From Streptomyces tanashiensis (lineage in GTDB: Bacteria; Actinomycetota; Actinomycetes; Streptomycetales; Streptomycetaceae): a stretch of DNA of 50,212 nt. Under the pieces are notes generated by a model. It searched no databases, had not been told where the DNA came from, and saw nothing but the letters and a program-made list of their open reading frames with translations. The stretch spans positions 1-50,212 of the forward strand of contig NZ_BMRZ01000026.1 of assembly GCF_014648895.1 (NCBI RefSeq), given 5' to 3'. The position numbers and the translations under genes were made by a program. Positions 29,676 to 38,058 of the stretch are shown one piece after another. How positions within the stretch are numbered: the stretch's first letter is position 1; every line of letters begins with the position of its first letter.

Positions 29676-30959
29676 TCAGAGCGCCAGGCCGGCGTCGCGG
29701 AACGCGTCCAGGCTCGGGCGGATGGTGGCGGTCGCCTGAGAGGTGTCGGCCACCGCGTCCAGGGTCTTGAGTCCGTCGCCGGTGTTGAGGACGACGGTGG
29801 TGAGGTCCGGGTCGATGAGACCGGCCTCGACGAGCTTCTTCGTCACGCCGACGGTCACGCCGCCCGCGGTCTCGGCGAAGACGCCCTCGGTCTGCGCGAG
29901 GAGCTTGATGGCCTCGACGACCTGCTCGTCGTTCACGTCCTCCACGGCACCGCCGGTGCGGCGGGCGATGTCGAGGACGTACGGGCCGTCGGCCGGGTTG
30001 CCGATCGCCAGCGACTTGGCGATGGTGTTCGGCTTCTGCGGGCGGACGACGTCGTGGCCGGCCTTGAAGGCGGCGGAGACCGGGGAGCAGCCCTCCGCCT
30101 GGGCGCCGAAGATCTTGTACGGCTTGTCCTCGACGAGGCCCAGCTTGATGAGCTCCTGCAGACCCTTGTCGATCTTGGTGAGCTGGGAGCCGGAGGCGAT
30201 CGGGATGACGAGCTGGTCGGGGATGACCCAGCCGAGCTGCTCGCAGATCTCGTACGCGAGCGTCTTGGAGCCCTCGCCGTAGTACGGGCGGAGGTTGACG
30301 TTCACGAAGCCCCAGCCCTCGCCGAGCGGGTCGCCGATGAGCTCCGAGCAGAAGCGGTTGACGTCGTCGTAGTTGCCCTCGATGGCGACGAGTTCACCGC
30401 CGTAGACACCGGCCATGACGACCTTGCCCTGCTCCAGGTCGTGCGGGATGAACACGCAGGAGCGGAAGCCGGCGCGGGCGGCGGCGGCGCCGACGGCGCC
30501 GGCCAGGTTGCCCGTGGAGGAGCAGGAGAGGGTGGTGAAGCCGAAGGCCCGGGCGGCTTCGAGCGCCTGGGCGACGACCCGGTCCTTGAAGGAGTGGGTC
30601 GGGTTGCCGGAGTCGTCCTTGACGAAGAGCTTGCCGGGGGCGACGCCGAGCTCGCGGGCGAGGTTGTCGGCCTGGACGAGCTTGGTCCAGCCGGGGTTCA
30701 GGTTCGGCTTCTCGGCGACGTCGGCGGGGACGGGCAGCAGCGGGGCGTAGCGCCAGATGTTGGCGGGGCCGGCCTCGATCTGCTTGCGCAGCGCCTCGGG
30801 GTCACCGGTGGGGAGGTCGTACGCGACTTCGAGCGGTCCGAAACAGAGTTCGCAGGCGAAGATCGGGCCGAGCGGGAAGATTTCACCGCATTCGCGACAG
30901 GAAAGTCCGGACGCGGGACCGAGGTCGACGGTGGTGGGTGCGACGGTCTGTACAGCCAT
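29676..30959 (-). CDS. thrC: Threonine synthase
   Basis: Converts O-phosphohomoserine to threonine with PLP. The 427-residue protein has an N-terminal zinc-ribbon-like segment (LSCRECGEIFPLGPIFACEL), the PLP-lysine motif DSGNPTHSFKDRVVAQAL and the Ser/Thr loop LSCSSTGNLAGAVGAAAARA, all typical of this long form. ATG 30959 is chosen; upstream in-frame codons lie in the riboswitch. The message starts with a SAM-I riboswitch, linking threonine supply to the SAM pool because homoserine is shared with methionine synthesis. The MoaD-like gene follows in the same operon. Confidence 0.96.
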   Translation of the reverse strand: MAVQTVAPTTVDLGPASGLSCRECGEIFPLGPIFACELCFGPLEVAYDLPTGDPEALRKQIEAGPANIWRYAPLLPVPADVAEKPNLNPGWTKLVQADNLARELGVAPGKLFVKDDSGNPTHSFKDRVVAQALEAARAFGFTTLSCSSTGNLAGAVGAAAARAGFRSCVFIPHDLEQGKVVMAGVYGGELVAIEGNYDDVNRFCSELIGDPLGEGWGFVNVNLRPYYGEGSKTLAYEICEQLGWVIPDQLVIPIASGSQLTKIDKGLQELIKLGLVEDKPYKIFGAQAEGCSPVSAAFKAGHDVVRPQKPNTIAKSLAIGNPADGPYVLDIARRTGGAVEDVNDEQVVEAIKLLAQTEGVFAETAGGVTVGVTKKLVEAGLIDPDLTTVVLNTGDGLKTLDAVADTSQATATIRPSLDAFRDAGLAL

Positions 30960-30989
30960 GGAGGCGAGGCCCTTTCTCCTCATCTTTCC

Positions 30990-31120
30990 CATGACGAATT
31001 TTTCGTCATGAGACGGATTTGGCACCTTCCCTAGTCGGGGACCTCGCTGGAGGACGAGTAACCGACTGGAGGGTTGCCGGGGCTTCAACGGGCCGTTTCC
31101 CTCTGCCCCTCTGGATGAGC
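30990..31120 (-). ncRNA. SAM-I (S-box) riboswitch of thrC with switching hairpin
   Basis: On the minus strand 31120 to about 31005 the S-box core is clear: ATCCAGAGGGGCAGAGGGA, then CGGCCCGTTGAAGCCCCGG, CAACCCTCCA, and later AAGGTGCCAAATCCG, in the right order and spacing. The 3' side of P1 (ATGAC) is also the first arm of a perfect 9-bp inverted repeat CATGACGAA-TTT-TTCGTCATG (30990-31010). P1 and that hairpin are mutually exclusive, so it is the likely expression platform. No T-run follows, so control is probably not by a classical terminator; direction (ON or OFF by SAM) is not decided by the sequence. Confidence 0.88.
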
Positions 31121-31270
31121 GGTATTCGATTGTGAAGCGCGGTGGACTTTCGTTCCTGCGCTCCGGCGCGGGCGGCACCCCGACGTGCATCGGGCATCCG
31201 CGTTGTTCAAGACTGTAACCGAAGGCCCGGACGCTTGAACCGGCCGTCCGAACCGCGAGATGGAGATCAC

Positions 31271-32212
31271 GTGCTGGAAGAGGTGGAGCGCTGGCTGGAC
31301 CGGCGGTCCTGGTCCGTGGCGGACCGGCCGCTGGAGCGGATCCTCGCCGCCAAGCGGAACACGAAGGTCAGCGTCGTCCTGCCCGCGCTGAACGAGGAGG
31401 CGACGGTCGGGGACATCGTCGCCGTGATCCGCCGCGAGCTGATGACCGAGGCTGTGCCGCTCGTCGACGAACTGGTGGTGATCGACTCGGGGTCCACGGA
31501 CCGTACGGCGGAGGTGGCCGCCGCGGCCGGCGCGCGGGTGGTGGCGCGGGACGCGATACTCCCCCGGATACCGGCCGTGCCCGGCAAGGGCGAGGTCCTG
31601 TGGCGGTCGCTGATGGTGACCAGCGGGGACGTCGTGTGCTTCGTGGACGCGGACCTGCGGGACTTCTCCGCGGACTTCGTGACGGGGATCGTGGGCCCGC
31701 TGCTCACGGACCCGGACGTGGACTTCGTCAAGGCGATGTACGACCGCCCGTTCGGAGACACCCCCGGTCAGGGCGGCCGGGTGACGGAACTGGTGGCGCG
31801 CCCGCTGCTCAATCTGCACTGGCCGCAGCTGGCCGGCTTCGTGCAGCCGCTGGGCGGCGAGTACGCGGCGCGGCGCTCGCTGCTCGAACGGCTCCCTTTC
31901 CCGGTCGGTTACGGAGTGGAGCTGGGGCTGCTGGTGGACGCCCTGCACACGGTGGGCCTGGACGCGCTCGCACAGGTGGACGTAGGGGTGCGCAAGCATC
32001 GGCACCAGGACGGGCAGGCGCTGGGCCGGATGGCGGCGGCGATCTACCGGACGGCGCAGCTGCGGCTCTCGCGGGGTCATCTGGTGCGGCCGAGGTTGAC
32101 GCAGTTCGAGCGGGGCGAGAAGGGCTTCGAGCCGCGGACGTACGCGGTGGACACGGAGGAGCGGCCGCCGATGGCCGAGATCACGGAGTACGCGCACCGC
32201 CGCGTGGCGTAA
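31271..32212 (+). CDS. gpgS: Glucosyl-3-phosphoglycerate synthase
   Basis: A 313-residue GT-A glycosyltransferase (GT81) that joins NDP-glucose to 3-phosphoglycerate, first step to glucosylglycerate. Motifs: VSVVLPALNEEATVGDIVAV, ELVVIDSGSTDRTAEVA, the metal motif Asp126-Ala-Asp128 in VVCFVDADLRDF, and GFVQPLGGEYAARRSLLER. GTG 31271 with GGAGAT 5 nt upstream. It diverges from thrC. The neighbouring otsA/otsB genes for trehalose suggest a compatible-solute neighbourhood. Confidence 0.93.
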   Translation: MLEEVERWLDRRSWSVADRPLERILAAKRNTKVSVVLPALNEEATVGDIVAVIRRELMTEAVPLVDELVVIDSGSTDRTAEVAAAAGARVVARDAILPRIPAVPGKGEVLWRSLMVTSGDVVCFVDADLRDFSADFVTGIVGPLLTDPDVDFVKAMYDRPFGDTPGQGGRVTELVARPLLNLHWPQLAGFVQPLGGEYAARRSLLERLPFPVGYGVELGLLVDALHTVGLDALAQVDVGVRKHRHQDGQALGRMAAAIYRTAQLRLSRGHLVRPRLTQFERGEKGFEPRTYAVDTEERPPMAEITEYAHRRVA

Positions 32213-32233
32213 CGCCGCATGATGATCCGTTTT

Positions 32234-32254
32234 GCATAAATTGCCCTTTTATGC
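32234..32254. promoter_or_regulatory. Palindrome over the start codon of the surface-protein gene
   Basis: GCATAAA (32234-32240) and TTTATGC (32248-32254) are a perfect 7-bp inverted repeat with 7-nt spacer; the second arm contains the ATG. TAAATT inside it (32237-32242) may be a -10. Confidence 0.6.
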
Positions 32255-34107
32255 GCTTCAGACAACCTCACCTGAGCAGGGTGCTCGCGGCCATCGGGCT
32301 CACGGCGGGCTCGCTCGCGTTCACGGCGGCCGCCCCGGCCGCCGCGGACGTGATCGAGCCCTTCGGCAAGCGGTACGACGCGTCGCTGTACGGCGACTTC
32401 ACCACGATCGGCAACACGGTCATGGGCTGCCCGACCGCCCCGGCCGACCTGGCCGGCCGCTGCGCGACGGCGGCGTCCGGCCAGGGCTCGGACGACAACG
32501 ACACCTTCGTGATGCGGCGGATCGACGCCGGCGGCATCGGGGACGACGGCTTCGGCTCCAGCACCGGCCACGTGAAGATCCCCGCGGGCGCCGAGGTCGC
32601 GTACGCCCGCCTCTTCTGGGGCGGCAACGACGGCACGTACAAGGGCCCGGGCGGCGCCCCGCTGAAGCGCTGCGACCCCTCGGGCGCGGACGTCGGGCGC
32701 TCCCCCGGCGACCCGACGACGACGGCCCCGCTGATCAAGGTCGGGGCGGGCGCGGCGACCCCGGTCTCGATCGACAGCATGGTCGCCGACCCGGCCGACA
32801 CCGGCGGCCCGCACTACTACACGGGCGAGTCCGACGTGACCGCCGCCTTCGCGGGCGTCTCGGGGACGGACGCGCAGGTGGCGGTCGGCAACCTCTGGGC
32901 GCCGAGCGGCAAGGGCTGCGTGGCGGGCTGGTCCCTGACGGTCGTCCACAGGTTCCCGGGACCGGACCCGGTGAAGGCACCCGAGCGGCGGAGCATCCAC
33001 GTCTACGGCGGCCACATCCTCCAGCGCTCGGCCTCCCCGGCCACCACGATCACCGTGGACGGCTTCCGGCGGGGCCCCGGCACGGTGCGCGCGAGCGTGA
33101 CCGCGTACGAGGGCGACCGGAACACCCCGGGCGACAGGTTCCTCGTCGACGGCAGGAACGTCACCGAGGCCCGCACCGGCGACACGGACAACTTCTTCGT
33201 CGGCGAGGACGACGGCGCGGTCTCCCCGAAGCCGACCGACAACCTGAGCATCGACGCCAAGGCCTTCGACCTCCCGGCCGGCGCCGTCCCGCCGGGCGCG
33301 ACCTCCGCCGATCTGACCTTCTCCACGAGCGGCGACACCTACGTGCCGTCCGCGCTGGCCTTCTCCGTGCCGGTCCCCGACCTGGAGATCACCAAGACGG
33401 CGAGCCCGCGCACGGTGAAGCCGGGCGACACCCTCACGTACACGATCACCGCGAAGAACGTCAGCGGGACCGACCACCCGAACGCGAGGTTCGGCGACGA
33501 CCTGACGGGGATCCTGGACGACGCCGACTACAACGGGGACGTGCGGACGGACCTCGGCAGGGTCTCGTACGAGAAGCCGAGGATCGGGTACGTGGGGACC
33601 GTCCCGGCCGGGAAGACCGCGACCGTCACCTACTCGGTGACGGTCAAGGACCCGGCGACCGGCGACGGAAGACTCCGCACCGGCGTCGAGGCGGAGACAC
33701 CCCGCTCCAACTGCGGACACGGCAGCCGGGACCCGTCCTGCACGGCGACCCCGAGGCTGGAGCACGAGAGGCCGACGCCGACCCCCACGCCCACCCCGAC
33801 GGAGCCCTCACCGACCCCGGCGGAGCCGGAACCGTCCTCCCCGGAACCGAGCACCTCGCCCACCGTCCCGGCGACCGCGTCCCCCCCGGCTCCCCCGGCC
33901 CCGGGACCGCAGGGCGGCCACCACGCGGGCTCGGGACCGGACCTCGGCTATGACTCCGGCACCGGCTCCGGCACCGGCACCGGCACCGGCTCCATGGCGG
34001 AGACGGGAAGCAACGGCGAGCGGCTCTGGCTGCTCGGCGCGCTCGCGGTGGCGCTGGCGGCGACGGGCCTGGTGGCGAAGGCGGCGATGCGCGGCCGACG
34101 CGACTGA
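32251..34107 (+). CDS. Secreted DUF11-repeat surface protein with sortase-type C-terminus
   Basis: 618 residues. Signal peptide LSRVLAAIGLTAGSLAFTAA with cut near PAAAD. A large beta-rich domain (residues 30-390) with conserved VMRRIDAGGIGDDGF and AYARLFWGGNDGTYKG, then a DUF11-like Ig-fold repeat at 390-480 (LEITKTASPRTVKPGDTLTY), a Pro/Thr/Glu/Ser-rich stalk, a Gly-Thr repeat, and a C-terminal wall-sorting signal MAETG followed by a hydrophobic helix and a RRD tail. MAETG varies from the LAxTG usual for Streptomyces sortases. Likely a wall-anchored extracellular protein; binding partner unknown. Confidence 0.85.
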   Translation: MRFRQPHLSRVLAAIGLTAGSLAFTAAAPAAADVIEPFGKRYDASLYGDFTTIGNTVMGCPTAPADLAGRCATAASGQGSDDNDTFVMRRIDAGGIGDDGFGSSTGHVKIPAGAEVAYARLFWGGNDGTYKGPGGAPLKRCDPSGADVGRSPGDPTTTAPLIKVGAGAATPVSIDSMVADPADTGGPHYYTGESDVTAAFAGVSGTDAQVAVGNLWAPSGKGCVAGWSLTVVHRFPGPDPVKAPERRSIHVYGGHILQRSASPATTITVDGFRRGPGTVRASVTAYEGDRNTPGDRFLVDGRNVTEARTGDTDNFFVGEDDGAVSPKPTDNLSIDAKAFDLPAGAVPPGATSADLTFSTSGDTYVPSALAFSVPVPDLEITKTASPRTVKPGDTLTYTITAKNVSGTDHPNARFGDDLTGILDDADYNGDVRTDLGRVSYEKPRIGYVGTVPAGKTATVTYSVTVKDPATGDGRLRTGVEAETPRSNCGHGSRDPSCTATPRLEHERPTPTPTPTPTEPSPTPAEPEPSSPEPSTSPTVPATASPPAPPAPGPQGGHHAGSGPDLGYDSGTGSGTGTGTGSMAETGSNGERLWLLGALAVALAATGLVAKAAMRGRRD

Positions 34108-34156
34108 CCTGCGGTGACCGCCCGTGGCCGGATCAGCCCGTCTCGTATACGTACGT

Positions 34157-34189
34157 TTGAGCGTTTACGGGACGGGCTAGGTTCGCCAC
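34157..34189 (+). promoter_or_regulatory. Promoter of otsA, probably leaderless
   Basis: TTGAGC (34157-34162) and TAGGTT (34178-34183) with a 15-nt spacer; the ATG is 6 nt after the -10. No Shine-Dalgarno precedes the ATG. Confidence 0.55.
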
Positions 34190-35596
34190 ATGGCTACTGT
34201 GCTCGTCGCATCCAACCGGGGCCCCGTCTCGTACGTGCTCGGCGAGGACGGCTCGCTCGACGCCCGCAGAGGCGGGGGCGGCCTGGTCTCCGCCCTCAGC
34301 ACCATCGACTCCGCCGAGAGCCTCTGGGTCTGCGCGGCGCTCGGCGAGGGCGACCGGGAGGCGGTGCGGCGCGGGACGGGCGAGCCGGGCGTGCGGATGC
34401 TCGACATCGATCCCTCCGTGTACGCGGACGCGTACAACGGCATCGCGAACTCGGTGCTGTGGTTCCTCCACCACCATCTGTACGACATCCCCCGCGAACC
34501 GGTCTTCGACGCGGAGTTCCGCCGCCTCTGGGAGTCGTACCGCGCCTACAACCGCGCCTTCGCCGAGGCCCTGGCGGCTGAGGCCGCCGAGGGCGCGGCG
34601 GTCCTGGTGCAGGACTACCACCTGGCCCTCGTCCCCGGGCAGCTCCGCGAGCTCCGCCCCGACCTGCGCATCGCCCACTTCACGCACACCCCGTGGGCGT
34701 CCCCGGAGCACCTCCGGATGCTCCCGGCCGACATCCGCGGGGAACTCCTCCGGGGCATGCTCGGCGCGGACCGCCTCGGCTTCCACACGCGCGCGTGGGC
34801 GGAGGCCTTCGAGAGCGGCGCGGGCGACCTCGGACGCACCCGGGTGGCGACGTACCCCCTGGGAGTGGACGGCGAGGAGCTGCGGGCGCTGGCACACCGC
34901 CCGGAGGTGGACGACCGCCTGGCCCGCCTCCGCCAGGAGACCGGCGGCCGGAAGACCGTCGTCCGCGTCGACCGCACCGAACTCTCGAAGAACATCCTGC
35001 GCGGCCTGCTCGCCTACCGGGAGCTGCTGACCACCCACCCCGAGTGGCGCGAACAGGTGGTCCATCTGGCCTCGGCCTACCCGTCGCGCCAGGACCTCGA
35101 CGCCTACCGGACGTACACGGCCTCCGTCACGGAACTGGCCGACGAGATCAACGCCGAGTTCGGCACGGCGGACTGGCAGCCGGTCCTGGTCTCCGTCGAG
35201 GACGACTTCACCCGCTCCCTCGCCGCCTACCGCCTCGCCGACGTGGCCCTGGTGAACCCGGTGCGCGACGGCATGAACCTGGTCGCGAAGGAGATACCGG
35301 TCGTCTCGGAGGCGGGCTGCGCCCTGGTCCTGTCCCGCGAGGCGGGCGCCCACGAGGAACTCCACGAGGACGCCCTCACGGTGAACCCCTTCGACGTGAC
35401 CGAGACGGCGGAGGCCCTGCACACGGCCCTGACCATGCCCCCGGCGGAACGCGCGGACCGCACGAAGCGCCTGGCGGCCGCGGCCACGGCCCTGCCGCCG
35501 CAGCGCTGGTTCCTGGACCAGCTGGAGGCGCTCAGGAACCAGCGTCCCCGGCCCGCTCCCTGCCCCACGCGGCCAGGGGGCCGAGGGCGTCGTTGA
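34190..35596 (+). CDS. otsA: Trehalose-6-phosphate synthase
   Basis: A 468-residue GT20 enzyme making trehalose 6-phosphate from UDP- (or GDP-) glucose and glucose 6-phosphate. Motifs: VLVASNRGPVSYVLGEDGSL, the Gly-rich ARRGGGGLVSALSTIDSAES, VLVQDYHLALVPGQLRE, HFTHTPWASPEHLRML, and the C-terminal DGMNLVAKEIPVVSEAG. The Arg/Pro-rich tail (PRPAPCPTRPGGRGRR end) runs into the convergent HxlR gene and overlaps it by 65 nt. OtsB is encoded 1.3 kb further on, on the other strand. Confidence 0.95.
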   Translation: MATVLVASNRGPVSYVLGEDGSLDARRGGGGLVSALSTIDSAESLWVCAALGEGDREAVRRGTGEPGVRMLDIDPSVYADAYNGIANSVLWFLHHHLYDIPREPVFDAEFRRLWESYRAYNRAFAEALAAEAAEGAAVLVQDYHLALVPGQLRELRPDLRIAHFTHTPWASPEHLRMLPADIRGELLRGMLGADRLGFHTRAWAEAFESGAGDLGRTRVATYPLGVDGEELRALAHRPEVDDRLARLRQETGGRKTVVRVDRTELSKNILRGLLAYRELLTTHPEWREQVVHLASAYPSRQDLDAYRTYTASVTELADEINAEFGTADWQPVLVSVEDDFTRSLAAYRLADVALVNPVRDGMNLVAKEIPVVSEAGCALVLSREAGAHEELHEDALTVNPFDVTETAEALHTALTMPPAERADRTKRLAAAATALPPQRWFLDQLEALRNQRPRPAPCPTRPGGRGRR

Positions 35597-35879
35597 GGCG
35601 GATGCCGTCCTTCGTCAGGGTGTACTCCACGCGGGGTGGAACCTCGTCGTACGAGACGCGGTCGACGATGCCGTCCGCCTCCAGCTCGCGGAGGTGGGAC
35701 GCGAGGACCTTCTCCGTGATGCCCGGGACCAGCCGGCGCAGCTCGCCGAAGCGGCGGTGCGGCTGCTCGTGGAGCGCCCAGAGGATGAGCACCTTCCACT
35801 TGCCCCCGATCACCTCCATCGCGGCGTCGATCCCGCAGACGTGCCCGTCGGACGCACCCGGCCGGTTCAGTGTCGCCAC
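35532..35879 (-). CDS. HxlR-family transcriptional regulator
   Basis: A 115-residue winged-helix regulator: CGIDAAMEVIGGKWKVLILW, then LHEQPHRRFGELRRLVPGI, TEKVLASHLRELEADGIVDR and the wing RVEYTLTKDG. Such proteins respond to oxidative or aldehyde stress and usually control a divergent gene. The divergent gene here is the imine-reductase-like oxidoreductase, with a palindrome between. Its 3' end overlaps the otsA coding end on the other strand. Confidence 0.93.
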   Translation of the reverse strand: MATLNRPGASDGHVCGIDAAMEVIGGKWKVLILWALHEQPHRRFGELRRLVPGITEKVLASHLRELEADGIVDRVSYDEVPPRVEYTLTKDGIRLNDALGPLAAWGRERAGDAGS

Positions 35880-35920
35880 GCCCCACCCCTCCTGACCTGT
35901 TCGCTCACCTCAGGGTAACC

Positions 35921-35938
35921 ACCCACTCGAAAGTGGGT
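35921..35938. promoter_or_regulatory. HxlR-type operator
   Basis: ACCCACT-CGAA-AGTGGGT (35921-35938) is a perfect 7-bp inverted repeat between the divergent HxlR and oxidoreductase genes, the usual place for an autoregulatory HxlR site. Confidence 0.65.
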
Positions 35939-35976
35939 ACTTGAGCAGGTCAGAGCCCCGGAGCAGCCTGGTGGGC

Positions 35977-36861
35977 ATGACAGCGAACACGCCTGCGAAG
36001 CCCCCCGTCACCCTCCTCGGCCTCGGCGCCATGGGCACCGCCCTCGCCCGGACCTGGCTCGCCGCCGGGCATCCGCTCACCGTCTGGAACCGCACCCCGG
36101 CCCGCGCGGACGCCCTCGCCGCCGAGGGCGCCGAGGCCGCGGACAGCGCGGCCTCGGCCGTCGCGGCGAGCACCCTCGTCGTGGTCTGCCTCCTCGACGA
36201 CGACTCCGTCGACGCCGCCCTGGACGGCGTCGACCTCACCGGCAAGGACCTCGTCGACCTCACCACCACGACGCCCGCCCAGGCCCGGGCCCGGGCCGTG
36301 TGGGCCGAGGAGCGGGGCGCCCGCCACCTGGACGGCGGCATCATGGCCGTCCCGCCGATGATCGGCGTCCCGGAGGCCGGCGGGTACGTCTTCTACAGCG
36401 GCTCGCGGGAGCTGTTCGAGCGGCACCGCCAGACCCTGGCCGTCCCGGCCGGCACCACCTACGTCGGCGAGGACGCGGGCTTCGCGGCCCTGCACGACGT
36501 GGCCCTGCTGAGCGCCATGTACGGCATGTTCGCGGGCGCCGCGCAGGCCTTCGCGCTGATCCGCGGGGAGGACATCGACCCGGTCGCCTTCGCCCCGCTG
36601 CTCTCCGGGTGGATCACGGCGATGACGGGCCCGCACGTCCTGGGGACCGCCGCCCGGCTGAAGAGCGGCGACTACACCACCGGCGTGGTCTCGAACCTCG
36701 CCATGCAGGTGGCCGGCACGCCGACGTTCCTGGCCACGGCCGAGGGGCAGGGCGTCAGCCCGGAGCTGATCGGCCCGTACTTCGGGCTGATGCGCCGCCG
36801 GCTCGACGCGGGCAGCGGCGAGGAGGACCTGGCGGGCGTGGTGGACCTGCTGCGCCGCTGA
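35977..36861 (+). CDS. NAD(P)-binding 6PGDH/imine-reductase-like oxidoreductase
   Basis: A 294-residue protein of the beta-hydroxyacid dehydrogenase/imine reductase group: Rossmann motif VTLLGLGAMGTALARTWLAA, then GHPLTVWNRTPARADALAAE, HLDGGIMAVPPMIGVPEAGG, and the helical C-terminus with DVALLSAMYGMFAGAAQAFA. The GGIMAVPPMIG stretch and the lack of the classical dehydrogenase Lys favour imine reductases, which use NADPH. Natural substrate unknown. Divergent from and probably controlled by the HxlR regulator. ATG 35977 gives the family N-terminus. Confidence 0.85.
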   Translation: MTANTPAKPPVTLLGLGAMGTALARTWLAAGHPLTVWNRTPARADALAAEGAEAADSAASAVAASTLVVVCLLDDDSVDAALDGVDLTGKDLVDLTTTTPAQARARAVWAEERGARHLDGGIMAVPPMIGVPEAGGYVFYSGSRELFERHRQTLAVPAGTTYVGEDAGFAALHDVALLSAMYGMFAGAAQAFALIRGEDIDPVAFAPLLSGWITAMTGPHVLGTAARLKSGDYTTGVVSNLAMQVAGTPTFLATAEGQGVSPELIGPYFGLMRRRLDAGSGEEDLAGVVDLLRR

Positions 36862-36885
36862 GCTCCCCGCCGCGTGCCGGGGGCG

Positions 36886-37728
36886 TCAGGCCTCCCGTAC
36901 GGCCCTCGCCAGTTCCGTCAGGAACGCGACCACGCCCGCCGGGCCCTGGACGGAGAGGTCGGCGCGGTCGGACAGCTCCGGGACCTCGGTGGAGCCGCTG
37001 CACACGAGAACGCCCGGGGTGCCGTCGGAGCGGAGCTTCTCGACGGCCGCGAAGGCCGGCAGGTCGCCCAGGTCGTCGCCCGCGTAGAGCACGGACCCGG
37101 CGCCCACCTCCCGTACGTACTCCGCGAGCGCCACGCCCTTGTCCATGCCCGGCGGGCGCAGCTCCAGGACCATGCGGCCCGGCTCCAGGACGAGGCCGTG
37201 GGCGATGGCGAGGTCGCCCAGCGGGCCCTTGAGGGCCTCGAAGGCACCCTCGGGTTCGAGGGCGCGGCGGGTGTGCACGGCGACCGCGCGGCCCTTCTCC
37301 TCGATCCAGACGCCCGGCCAGGCCCCGGCCCGGTCCAGGAAGCCGGGGAGCTCGGCGCGGACGGAGGCCACGCCGGGGTGCGGGGCGGCGGCCTTGACGG
37401 TGCCGGTGACGGCGTCCCAGCGTTCGGCGCCGTAGTGGCCGAGGACGACGAGGTGCTCCAGGCCGGGGACGCCGGCGAAGCCGCCGTAGCGGACGGCGAC
37501 CCCGGCGGGGCGGCCGGTCACGACGGCGACGGAGGCGACCTGGGGGGCGAGGGCGGCGAGGGCGGCCACGGCGCCGGGGTGGGCGCGGGCCTGCTCGGGG
37601 TCGGGGACGATCTCGGCGAGGGTGCCGTCGAAGTCGAGGGCGACGACGGCCTTCTCGGGCCGCGCGAGGAGCGCGGCCAGACCGTCGCGGCCGGTCGGTG
37701 TGGTCGGGTGCGGGAGGCTGTTGACCAT
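36886..37728 (-). CDS. otsB: Trehalose-6-phosphate phosphatase
   Basis: A 280-residue HAD phosphatase that dephosphorylates trehalose 6-phosphate. The nucleophile motif is ALDFDGTLAEIVPDPEQA, motif II VVTGRPAGVAV, the family GHYGAERWD, and the acidic motif LYAGDDLGDLPAFAAVEKL. ATG 37728 is preferred over an upstream GTG because TAGGGT sits 7 nt before it, a leaderless arrangement. It faces the oxidoreductase gene and works with OtsA. Confidence 0.94.
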   Translation of the reverse strand: MVNSLPHPTTPTGRDGLAALLARPEKAVVALDFDGTLAEIVPDPEQARAHPGAVAALAALAPQVASVAVVTGRPAGVAVRYGGFAGVPGLEHLVVLGHYGAERWDAVTGTVKAAAPHPGVASVRAELPGFLDRAGAWPGVWIEEKGRAVAVHTRRALEPEGAFEALKGPLGDLAIAHGLVLEPGRMVLELRPPGMDKGVALAEYVREVGAGSVLYAGDDLGDLPAFAAVEKLRSDGTPGVLVCSGSTEVPELSDRADLSVQGPAGVVAFLTELARAVREA

Positions 37729-37788
37729 GTTTCCGACCCTACCGACGTACGGGGACCCCGTCAGCGTGGCCGGGGTCACTGACCGGAG

Positions 37789-38046
37789 TCAGCCCTCGCG
37801 GCGCCGCTGCTTCTCCTCGCGGACCCGGCGCAGCCGGTTGACCGTGACGGGGTCGTGGGCCAGGGCGCGCGGGTCGTCGAGGAGCGCGTTGAGGAGCTGG
37901 TAGTAGCGGGTCGCGGAGAGGCCGAGCCGCTCGCGGACGGCCCGCTCCTTGGCACCGGGGCCGGGCCAGGAGCGGCGTTCGACGGCGAGGAGCGCCTGCT
38001 CGCGCTCCCCGAGCCCGCCTTCGTCCGTTCCCTCGCTCACGGTCAT
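37789..38046 (-). CDS. DUF3263-family small protein
   Basis: An 85-residue basic helical protein: LGEREQALLAVERRSWPGPG, AKERAVRERLGLSATRYYQL and the end DPVTVNRLRRVREEKQRRRE. The middle looks like a helix-turn-helix; the family is found in actinobacteria and its function is not known. TAGGTT lies 6 nt before the ATG, so the mRNA is probably leaderless. Divergence from nothing obvious; it follows the lipoprotein gene on the same strand end to start. Confidence 0.88.
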   Translation of the reverse strand: MTVSEGTDEGGLGEREQALLAVERRSWPGPGAKERAVRERLGLSATRYYQLLNALLDDPRALAHDPVTVNRLRRVREEKQRRREG

Positions 38047-38058
38047 ACGACCAACCTA

